DNA of 18,237 bases from Spirochaetia bacterium (GTDB lineage Bacteria > Spirochaetota > Spirochaetia > PWKH01). Below the pieces are notes generated by a model that had not been told where the DNA came from, did not search any database, and saw nothing but the letters and a program-made list of their open reading frames with translations. A program made the position numbers and the translations under genes. Position 1 is the first letter of the stretch. The number at the start of each line of letters is the position of its first letter. Location: contig JAIPFS010000006.1 in NCBI GenBank assembly GCA_021736545.1, positions 1-18,237 of the forward strand, given 5' to 3'. Positions 1-6,775 of the stretch are shown here, piece after piece.

Positions 1-416
1 CGGTTAAGACGGGCGATTTCCTTTTTTGTAAGGCTTTCATATGTACCGTCCACTTCCATTTTTTCAATTTTCTTTAAGCGATGAATAGATTTCTTTATGG
101 TCGTAAAATTGGTTAACATACCTCCAAGCCACCTATAGCTGACAAAGGGCATATTACATCTTTGAGCTTCTCTTTCTATTGCAGATTGAGCTTGCTTTTT
201 TGTTCCAACAAAGAGGATGGGTTTTCCTTCTTTGACCTTGTCACGAACAAGGTTGTACGCATCTTTAATAGATACGATCGTTTTTTGCAAATCAATGATA
301 TGGATCCCATTTCTTTCGGAAAAAATATATTTTCCCATTTTGGGATTCCATCTTTTAGTCTGATGACCAAAATGCACACCTGATTCAAGCAGGTTTTTCA
401 TGGTTACTACAGCCAA
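1..416 (-). CDS. rpsB: 30S ribosomal protein S2, N-terminal part (cut by window edge)
   Basis: Reading the minus strand from 416 gives a protein starting [19 protein letters not shown], the hallmark N-terminus of ribosomal protein S2. It continues with [19 protein letters not shown], a GTKKQAQ segment and [12 protein letters not shown], all typical of S2. About 138 of the usual roughly 260 residues are in the window; the rest lies beyond base 1. The start is a TTG codon at 414-416, chosen because an ideal AGGAGG sits 5 bases upstream (422-427) and because S2 proteins normally begin with this MAVVTMK sequence; the internal ATG would remove conserved residues. S2 is a small-subunit protein needed for translation. 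The gene follows maf on the same strand but has its own promoter. Confidence 0.97.
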   Translation of the reverse strand, partial: MAVVTMKNLLESGVHFGHQTKRWNPKMGKYIFSERNGIHIIDLQKTIVSIKDAYNLVRDKVKEGKPILFVGTKKQAQSAIEREAQRCNMPFVSYRWLGGMLTNFTTIKKSIHRLKKIEKMEVDGTYESLTKKEIARLN

Positions 417-428
417 AATTTCCTCCTG

Positions 429-445
429 ACACGGCATTTCCGTGT
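429..445 (-). promoter_or_regulatory. Hairpin directly upstream of the rpsB Shine-Dalgarno
   Basis: In the rpsB mRNA the sequence ACACGG-AAATG-CCGTGT can fold into a perfect 6-bp stem with a 5-base loop. A single base separates the stem from the AGGAGG ribosome binding site (422-427). It is not followed by a U-run, so it is not an intrinsic terminator. Its position suggests a role in translation control or mRNA stability of rpsB. Autoregulation by S2 is known in other bacteria, but that it uses this structure is inference. Confidence 0.5.
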
Positions 446-461
446 TTCCTTCTCTTTTACT

Positions 462-474
462 CATCATAATGATG
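462..474. repeat. Perfect 13-base palindrome over the rpsB -10 box
   Basis: CATCAT-A-ATGATG is a perfect inverted repeat that covers the TATGAT -10 element of the rpsB promoter. It could be an operator-like site, or it could be chance in AT-rich DNA. No known regulator site is recognised in it. Confidence 0.3.
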
Positions 475-491
475 GAGATTCAGGTATTCAA
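463..491 (-). promoter_or_regulatory. Sigma-70-type promoter for rpsB
   Basis: On the minus strand TTGAAT (486-491) and TATGAT (463-468) are separated by exactly 17 bases, a good match to the housekeeping -35/-10 consensus. Transcription would start near 456, giving a leader of about 40 bases that contains the hairpin at 429-445. The promoter lies just after the maf stop codon at 501, so rpsB can be expressed independently of maf. Confidence 0.6.
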
Positions 492-500
492 TACAACGTA

Positions 501-1085
501 TTAAAAATCCTGTCTTCGTAATATGCCAAATATTTTCTCTATTGGCAACCCCGCTGCATTCCAATAAGAACCTTTAACACCTTTAATTAGCTGTAAGCCT
601 TTTCCTTGAATTCTATAAGCGCCAGCTGCATTCTTCCATTCTCCGGAACTAATATACCACCTAATAATTTCTTCTGTTAGATTATGGAATTCAACATTAG
701 TAAACTCAGAATCTGTTTTGCGATTTTGACCAGGTCTATGCAGGGAAATTCCCGTATATACTTTGTGTGTTTGTCCGGATAACTGCTTCAGAAGCTTCCC
801 GGCCTCATCAGGGGAACTGCATTTCCCTATAATTGTGTTATTAAAAAAGATGCAAGTATCTGCACTTATTATGTGTTTATTACCTAAATCAGGGAAACTA
901 TCGAGAACTGCAGACAATTTCTGATCAGCAATATCTTTTACAAATAGTTCAGGTGACATGAATGCACTGTATTCATCGATAGTAACTTGACAGGTTGTTA
1001 CAAAAAATCCTGCAGCTTTTAGTATTTTTAATCTTGCAGGAGATGAAGATGCTAAAACAATATATTTAATCAGAGATTGCATCAT
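501..1085 (-). CDS. maf: Maf-family nucleoside triphosphate pyrophosphatase
   Basis: A 194-residue protein of normal Maf length. Maf proteins hydrolyse non-canonical or modified nucleoside triphosphates to monophosphates in the cytoplasm and were first linked to septum formation. Family marks in order are: the N-terminal ASSSPARLKIL loop (residues 12-22), SADT (74-77) with the conserved Asp76, IIGKC with Lys88, LSGQTHKVYTG (102-112), AGAYRIQGKG (154-163) and GLPIEKI near the C-terminus. The first loop reads SSSPAR where SxSPRR is usual, so one conserved Arg is Ala. The ATG at 1085 has GGAG 8 bases upstream. The gene lies between the ABC-F gene and rpsB, all on the same strand. Confidence 0.93.
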   Translation of the reverse strand: MMQSLIKYIVLASSSPARLKILKAAGFFVTTCQVTIDEYSAFMSPELFVKDIADQKLSAVLDSFPDLGNKHIISADTCIFFNNTIIGKCSSPDEAGKLLKQLSGQTHKVYTGISLHRPGQNRKTDSEFTNVEFHNLTEEIIRWYISSGEWKNAAGAYRIQGKGLQLIKGVKGSYWNAAGLPIEKIFGILRRQDF

Positions 1086-1114
1086 GAATTGGACTCCATT
1101 TAATATTGTATTCT

Positions 1115-1142
1115 ATCATAAAATTAAGAGTAAATAAGACAA
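1115..1142 (-). promoter_or_regulatory. Candidate promoter for maf
   Basis: On the minus strand TTGTCT (1137-1142) and TATGAT (1115-1120) are separated by 16 bases, in the gap between the ABC-F gene and maf. The predicted start of transcription lies about 20-25 bases before the maf ATG. The match is good by eye but untested. Confidence 0.45.
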
Positions 1143-1239
1143 GGTCGTGGAACATAAGAGAACTCAATGCAAATCAAAAAATATTGATCCCTTAATAGTT
1201 AATTTGAATGTAAAAAATGATATAAAGAATAGAACTCCA

Positions 1240-3210
1240 TTATAATACAATTTTTTCTTTTAGTTCTTCGATTTCCAAAGTAATTTTTTCCCAAGATTTA
1301 TGTAATTTTTCAAGTAATTTCTCTTTTTCATATAATTCTTTCTGTATTTGCAGAATTTTTTTTCCGTCAGAATAAATTTCAGGTAAAGCAGTTTTCTCTT
1401 GTAAAAGCACAATTTCATGTTCAACTTCATCAATTTGGTGAATCAACTCTCTTTCATCCCGCAATATACTATTATATCTGTTCTTATCTCGCTTCTGCTG
1501 CACATGAGAGGCTTTTTTACTCTCTTTTTTATCCTCTTTTTTATCCTCTTTTTGAAAATCCGGTTTGATTTCTTCTATCGTGTTCTTATCGTTTTCTTCA
1601 TCCTGGTGAGATATTTTCCAAAGAAAATAATCATAATCACCATCATAAATAGTGTAAGTTTTCTCTTTTAAATAAATGATTCGGTTAGTTAATTCTTTTA
1701 TAAAGAACAGGTCATGGGAAACAAAGACAATTGTCCCGGAAAATTCTTTTAATGCAGTTAGTAGTACTTCTTTAGAAGTAATATCGAGATGGTTTGTAGG
1801 CTCATCAAGGATAAGAAAATTATAAGGCTGAAGAAGCAGTTTCAGGAGCTGTACTCTGCTTTTTTCACCGCCGCTCAAAACGCTGAGTGGTTTATGGATG
1901 TCATCTTCTGAAAAGAGAAAACTGCCTGAATATGAACGGATTTTTGGCAGTAATTCATTTGGTGCTTCATTAGCAAGTTCATCGTAAATTGAATGTTCAG
2001 CTTGTAAAGTACTATCAATATCCTGCTGAAAATATCCAGTTCTGACACCTGTACCCAGCTCAAATGCACCAGAAAAACCATTATCCTGCTGAGCAATAAT
2101 TTTCATTAAGGTCGTTTTCCCTGTTCCATTTTTTCCTGTAATTGCTATTCTGTCATTCCTTTTTATGAGAAGATTGAAATTTTCTATAACAGTATGTTCA
2201 CCATATGATTTATGGATATGCTTCAAGTCTAAAACATTCCTGCCTGAATGAGGAGGAGCAGGGAATGAAAAATGAATTTTTTTTATATAATGGGGTAATT
2301 CAATTTTATTCATCTTCTCTAAGTATTTTATTCTGCTTTGCACTTGAGAAGATTTTGAATCCTTATACCGGAATCTTTCAATAAACTGCTCAATTCTTTT
2401 AATTTCTTTCTGTTGTTCATTATAAGCTTTAATTAGCTTGTCTTGTTCCTCTTGTAAATAGAGCTCAAATTCTGAATAAGTCCCTTTATAACTTGTAAGG
2501 TTTCCATTATAAATATGAAAAATCTGATTTACTACATTATCAAGAAACTGTTTATCGTGTGAAACTAGTAAGATACCGCCGTGATAAGAAGAAATGAATT
2601 CTGTCAGCCAAATTCTCGCATCAATATCCAAGTAGTTTGTGGGTTCATCTAAAAGCATAAAATCAGGTGATTCTAAAAGTATTTTTGCTAGCGCTATACG
2701 CATTTTCCATCCACCGGAAAAGGCACTGCATTTTTTCTTAAAGTCCTCCTTAAAGAACCCAAGTCCTGTAAGTATTTTTTCAATAAGCTTTTCCTGATCA
2801 TAGAAACCACTGTGCAGCAAGTGTTCATGAATGGAATCAAGTTCATGCAGCAGGGAAGAAATATTGTCATTCTGCCCTTTATTCTCAAGGGTTGTTTCAA
2901 TTGCTTTTTTTCTTTCAAGGGAAGCGGAAAAACTATCAAAAGCAGTTTCGGCCTCATTGAAAAGTGTTTTTTCAGAATTAAACTCTAATGTTTGAGGTAA
3001 ATAAGATACCGTACTGTTTTTTGATATTACTGTATTTCCAGAATCAGGTTCAATTTCTCCTGCTAGTATTCTTAAAAGAGTAGTTTTTCCGGACCCATTT
3101 CCCCCTGTTAGAGCAATTCTATCTCCAGATTGAATAGAGAGACTGACTTGAAATAAAATATCTTGCTGGCCGAATGCTATACTAGCATTATCTAAAGAAA
3201 TAACACCCAT
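1240..3210 (-). CDS. ABC-F family ATP-binding protein (YheS/YdiF-like translation factor)
   Basis: A 656-residue protein with two ABC ATPase domains and no membrane segments, so it is a soluble ABC-F protein rather than a transporter. Domain 1 has Walker A GGNGSGKT (36-43), signature FSGGWKMR (164-171) and Walker B LLDEPTNYLD (186-195). Domain 2 has GKNGTGKT (359-366), LSGGEKSR (445-452) and ILDEPTNHLD (467-476). Between them is the charged ABC-F linker (about 250-305, with QSRIKYLEKM), which in the family reaches toward the ribosomal peptidyl-transferase centre. The C-terminus is a Lys/Glu-rich linker (about 553-575) followed by a predicted coiled coil (about 583-652). The SGGW signature resembles the YheS/YdiF branch. 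Ribosome rescue or protection is inferred from the family. The ATG at 3210 has no clear Shine-Dalgarno. The gene is divergent from aroDE. Confidence 0.92.
   Translation of the reverse strand: MGVISLDNASIAFGQQDILFQVSLSIQSGDRIALTGGNGSGKTTLLRILAGEIEPDSGNTVISKNSTVSYLPQTLEFNSEKTLFNEAETAFDSFSASLERKKAIETTLENKGQNDNISSLLHELDSIHEHLLHSGFYDQEKLIEKILTGLGFFKEDFKKKCSAFSGGWKMRIALAKILLESPDFMLLDEPTNYLDIDARIWLTEFISSYHGGILLVSHDKQFLDNVVNQIFHIYNGNLTSYKGTYSEFELYLQEEQDKLIKAYNEQQKEIKRIEQFIERFRYKDSKSSQVQSRIKYLEKMNKIELPHYIKKIHFSFPAPPHSGRNVLDLKHIHKSYGEHTVIENFNLLIKRNDRIAITGKNGTGKTTLMKIIAQQDNGFSGAFELGTGVRTGYFQQDIDSTLQAEHSIYDELANEAPNELLPKIRSYSGSFLFSEDDIHKPLSVLSGGEKSRVQLLKLLLQPYNFLILDEPTNHLDITSKEVLLTALKEFSGTIVFVSHDLFFIKELTNRIIYLKEKTYTIYDGDYDYFLWKISHQDEENDKNTIEEIKPDFQKEDKKEDKKESKKASHVQQKRDKNRYNSILRDERELIHQIDEVEHEIVLLQEKTALPEIYSDGKKILQIQKELYEKEKLLEKLHKSWEKITLEIEELKEKIVL
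1516..1551 (-). repeat. Three 12-bp tandem units inside the ABC-F gene
   Basis: Three consecutive 12-base units encode KEDK-KEDK-KESK (residues 554-565) in the linker before the C-terminal coiled coil. Because the unit is a multiple of three, gain or loss of a copy would change linker length without a frameshift. Confidence 0.75.
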
Positions 3211-3309
3211 AACTGTTTTATTGTATAAAAGGAATAAATATATTACACTTAGTCATAATAAATATAAAAATATACTATATATTAATCAGAAATCTATCAA
3301 GGAGTTTCC

Positions 3310-4761
3310 ATGCTTTGTTTGTCTTTAAACGGTGAAACAATAAAAGATAATGTAAATATATATTTTGAAAACATAGACTTACTTGATTGCGTTGAACTCA
3401 GAGTAGATTTCCTCATTCATATAGATCAGGAAGCAGCAGCTGAGTTTCTTCAAAAATGCCATCACCCGGTTATACTTACTTGCAGGAGAGAAAAAGATGG
3501 GGGAATGTATTCTAAAGGAGAGAAATCCAGACTTGCTCTGATGAAAAAACTTTTAAAATTAGGTTTTGATTACGTTGATCTTGAGGAAGATGTTAAGAAA
3601 GGTGAAATCGATGCAGTTGCTAAGGAAATGAATACAAAAATTATACGGTCAGTACATATTTTTGATGATTTCCCTTCTGATTTATTTGCAAGAATACAGA
3701 AAACTGCAGCTAATGGAGAGATTCCCAAATTTGCTGTTATGATTCACTCAATAAAAGAGCTTCATACAATTTTCAATGTCAAACACGAGCTTAGGAACAT
3801 AAAAGAGAAAATAATCCTTGGAATGGGGAGTTTTGGAGTTCCCTCGAGAATACTGTATAAAATGACTGGATCTTTCTTAACCTATTGTTCCCCGAAAGGA
3901 TCAGAGATTGCAGAAGGACAGCTTCCCTTAAACTCTATGAAAAACTTGTATTCTGCAGATGCTGTAGATGAAAGGACAAAAATTTATGGGATTATTGGAA
4001 ATCCTGTCATGCATTCCGCTTCCCCTGAAATACATAATCCGGCCCTAAAAGAACTTAAACTAAATGCTGTTTATGTTCCATTCCAAGTTAAGAATATTAG
4101 AGATTTTTTTATATTTGCTGAGAAATTTGGAATCCTCGGCTTTTCTGTTACTGTGCCTCATAAGCAAGCAGTGCTTCCATATCTTGGGAAAATATCCAGG
4201 GAAGTAAAACTCATAGGAAGTTGTAATACCGTTGTTAAAGAAAAACAGCTTTGGAAGGGGATTAACACTGATTATTACGGTTTCTTGAAACCAATATATA
4301 ATTTGCTGGAGAGCAACAGGATAAAAAAAGGGCTAATTATTGGTGCCGGCGGAGCTGCCCGTTCTGTCGCTTGGGCGCTTCGAAATCATGGCTGTTCAAT
4401 AATAATCGCAAATAGAACTGTTGAAAAAGCTAAATATCTTGCAGCTGAAACTGGAGCGAAATGGGCAAGTATAGATGAAATTAAAAAACTTTCTTCAATA
4501 GATCTAATTGTTCAGACTACAAATGTGGGTATGTCTCCGGAAACCGACGATGATCCGATTGAAAACTATTCATTTACTGGTAATGAAATATTGTATGATC
4601 TCATTTATGCTCCTGCAAAAACAAAACTGATGCTTAGAGCTGAGAAAGCTGGTGCAGAATTGATATCAGGTAAAGAAATGCTTATTTCCCAAGGAATTTA
4701 TCAATTTGAAGCTTTTACGGGGCATGATTTCCCTTATCCTGAAGATACAGTGATTTTTTAA
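3310..4761 (+). CDS. aroDE: Bifunctional 3-dehydroquinate dehydratase (type I) / shikimate 5-dehydrogenase
   Basis: A 483-residue fusion catalysing two consecutive shikimate-pathway steps: 3-dehydroquinate to 3-dehydroshikimate, then NADPH-dependent reduction to shikimate. The N-terminal half (1 to about 215) is type I dehydroquinase: ELRVDF (29-34), ILTCRREKDGG (55-65), likely catalytic His116 in IIRSVH and Schiff-base Lys140 in PKFAVM, then MGSFGVPSRI and TGSFLTY. The C-terminal half (about 224-483) is shikimate dehydrogenase: YGIIGNPVMHSASP (226-239), VTVPHK with Lys285, NTDYYGF with Asp321, dinucleotide loop GAGGAARS (345-352), ANRT (367-370) and the closing GKEML-Q signature. The ATG has AAGGAG 5 bases upstream (3299-3304). 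The last 47 bases overlap the end of the convergent XPB-partner gene. The fusion is known in chlamydiae, plants and some other bacteria. Confidence 0.95.
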   Translation: MLCLSLNGETIKDNVNIYFENIDLLDCVELRVDFLIHIDQEAAAEFLQKCHHPVILTCRREKDGGMYSKGEKSRLALMKKLLKLGFDYVDLEEDVKKGEIDAVAKEMNTKIIRSVHIFDDFPSDLFARIQKTAANGEIPKFAVMIHSIKELHTIFNVKHELRNIKEKIILGMGSFGVPSRILYKMTGSFLTYCSPKGSEIAEGQLPLNSMKNLYSADAVDERTKIYGIIGNPVMHSASPEIHNPALKELKLNAVYVPFQVKNIRDFFIFAEKFGILGFSVTVPHKQAVLPYLGKISREVKLIGSCNTVVKEKQLWKGINTDYYGFLKPIYNLLESNRIKKGLIIGAGGAARSVAWALRNHGCSIIIANRTVEKAKYLAAETGAKWASIDEIKKLSSIDLIVQTTNVGMSPETDDDPIENYSFTGNEILYDLIYAPAKTKLMLRAEKAGAELISGKEMLISQGIYQFEAFTGHDFPYPEDTVIF

Positions 4762-6775
4762 GTTTACGCAGCTTGAAGATTTTGGCGACTTCAATTTCAC
4801 GGAATGAAGCTTCAGGAAAAATACTTCCTGTTAAAATATGAGCAGTTTCACCTTTTTTCTCTAAGCGTAAAGGCTTCATCAGAAAGACCTCTTTGCTGTT
4901 TATTTCTTCAGACTGCGGTGAGTTATAATGAATTTCCATAAGTTCGCTTTTGTTTTTAATTGCCTGCTTGATTAACTGCAGCTTACCCTGATAATCAAAT
5001 CCTTTAGCCTCAAAGATTGTTTTTTTAAGAGAGCAATTCATCAACTGCTCGTTAGATACAATCAATCTGTCATGTAATCTGCTTTCAAGTTCTTTTTTTG
5101 CATTTAAATTCTTCAGATTGCTTATGGAATTTATAAATGCATTAAAATATTCTTTTGAAGAATATGGAGTGTCTATTAATTCATTCAGTGTTGGCTTGTG
5201 AATATCTAATAAATTCTCTTTGTGGATTATACTTTGCTGAAGCATTTTATCTATTTTTTCAGTACTGGAATCAGGAATCATGCTGCTGTAGTTTTTTATT
5301 TTCGGCAGAATGTCCAAGCCTGAATGTAAAAGTATATCTCTCCATTCCTCTTTCGCATGAGGATCCATCAAAAAAACACCATCAGAAATTTCAGTATAAA
5401 TATATTTCTGAAGTTCCGGATGATTTTTTAAAATATATTTCTTTCTGTTTTCAGCTTTGATGATAAGCCCTTCAAAAAGTTGAATATCGAGAAAATCTTT
5501 TTCCCATTGTTTCATTACTGTTTTGAGGCTTTCGGGAAACACTTCTACAATATTCTCCAGGTAGGTAATGATGTCTGTAACAGGGAATCCATTATCAACA
5601 GCTTTCAGTACAGTTTCCTTGTTAATCTGGAAAGTAATAATTTTATCTAAATTCTGACATACTGCAAATTCATAACATCTGTACCAGTACCTATAATCAA
5701 ACTCACCGGGTATGTGCAAATGGAAATCATTTGAAAGAATTGTGGAAATTTTTTTGTTATTAGCATCAGAATTTTTAGAGTTTTTATTTCCCAAGGCTTG
5801 AGAAATATCAGTGTGCATATGCAGTTTATCTATCTGACCATTGTTTTTTTCGAGAACATGAATTTTTGTCATGTGTTCAATAATTTCTTCGCATGTTTCA
5901 ATTGGAATATCTAATTTCCGAATATGCAGATATAAATAGTAATCAAAATATTTTTTTGGAGCTTCTATTGACTGAATGAAGTGGAAAAAATTAACTATTT
6001 CTGCTGCAAAAGAAGTATATTTTTGTTCATCAATTAGCTGTATGCCGGAAATAATAAGAGATATCAGCAAGTTTTCTTTGCTGTATTTCATAAGAATTCT
6101 GACAATGTTATTATTAAAATTGCTGTCTTCTTTCAGGATTTGCAGATTTGAAAGTATGTTGGACAGAAAGTTAAAAACTACCGTATCTGTGACAGTATTA
6201 TTTTTGAGATATTTCGGTAAATTGTTAGGCCGAAAATTCTTACTAAATCCCTTTTTATTGCCGCTTAAGTGAAAAACCCATGATATAAAAGCAATAAATG
6301 ATTGAATATTTAATAATAAAGCAGAATCTGAAAGACTTTTATCTGAGTTAACGTATCCTATTTCTTCTCCAGCAATCCTATATGGTGAAATATAGAATTC
6401 TAAGTTTTCCTGCAGTGAAGGAGTGATACGGCAAGTCCCTTCAAATACGTAAATAAGCAGTCTTTCTTCTAGATTAAGTATACGTTTTTGCAGAAAAAAG
6501 AGAGAGTAGTCCAGTTTAGTGAGAAAATGAATGATTTCTTTAATTTCTACTTCTTTAAAAAAATAAATTAAAGATAGAATTCTTATATCATCTTCATCAA
6601 GGAGAGACGTTATTCGGTTAGCATTCTGTTGAATAAATATTTTTAAATCATGTATTAAATTGGGTTTGTGAAATGGAGTAGGGACATCACCAATATATAA
6701 TCGATATATATAAAAGAGCTGATCTTCAGGAAGTTGATATACTGCTTTCTCCCAACTATCTGTACTTATGTTCAT
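4715..6775 (-). CDS. XPB-helicase partner protein (Helicase_C_3-like domain, WYL-like C-terminus)
   Basis: A protein of about 686 residues, translationally coupled to the XPB helicase. The ATG at 6775 forms a 4-base ATGA overlap with the helicase stop and has GGAG 8 bases upstream (6784-6787). A TTG at 6781 is also in frame but only 2 bases from that site, so the ATG is preferred. The N-terminus (about 5-85) is helical and resembles the start of the actinobacterial XPB-neighbour family (Rv0862c type). Residues about 348-488 resemble the helicase-associated (Helicase_C_3) domain, also seen in the N-terminus of bacterial XPB. Residues about 596-674 look like a degenerate WYL-like fold. No nuclease or ATPase motif is seen, and it does not resemble archaeal Bax1. 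A role as helicase cofactor in DNA repair is inference. It is convergent with aroDE, with a 47-base overlap. Confidence 0.75.
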   Translation of the reverse strand: MNISTDSWEKAVYQLPEDQLFYIYRLYIGDVPTPFHKPNLIHDLKIFIQQNANRITSLLDEDDIRILSLIYFFKEVEIKEIIHFLTKLDYSLFFLQKRILNLEERLLIYVFEGTCRITPSLQENLEFYISPYRIAGEEIGYVNSDKSLSDSALLLNIQSFIAFISWVFHLSGNKKGFSKNFRPNNLPKYLKNNTVTDTVVFNFLSNILSNLQILKEDSNFNNNIVRILMKYSKENLLISLIISGIQLIDEQKYTSFAAEIVNFFHFIQSIEAPKKYFDYYLYLHIRKLDIPIETCEEIIEHMTKIHVLEKNNGQIDKLHMHTDISQALGNKNSKNSDANNKKISTILSNDFHLHIPGEFDYRYWYRCYEFAVCQNLDKIITFQINKETVLKAVDNGFPVTDIITYLENIVEVFPESLKTVMKQWEKDFLDIQLFEGLIIKAENRKKYILKNHPELQKYIYTEISDGVFLMDPHAKEEWRDILLHSGLDILPKIKNYSSMIPDSSTEKIDKMLQQSIIHKENLLDIHKPTLNELIDTPYSSKEYFNAFINSISNLKNLNAKKELESRLHDRLIVSNEQLMNCSLKKTIFEAKGFDYQGKLQLIKQAIKNKSELMEIHYNSPQSEEINSKEVFLMKPLRLEKKGETAHILTGSIFPEASFREIEVAKIFKLRKLKKSLYLQDKGNHAP

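Noticed and set aside
162..383. A 73-residue plus-strand reading frame near the left edge.
   Set aside because: It is antisense to rpsB, whose S2 sequence is unmistakable.
1417..1671. An 84-residue strongly hydrophobic plus-strand reading frame that looks like a membrane protein.
   Set aside because: It is the antisense of the Lys/Glu-rich C-terminus of the ABC-F gene; poly-Lys codons read as Phe/Leu on the other strand. It has no independent support.
4715..6775. That the XPB partner is a bacterial Bax1 nuclease.
   Set aside because: It is much longer than Bax1 and shows no recognisable nuclease motif; the N-terminus and middle fit the helicase-associated Rv0862c-type proteins better.
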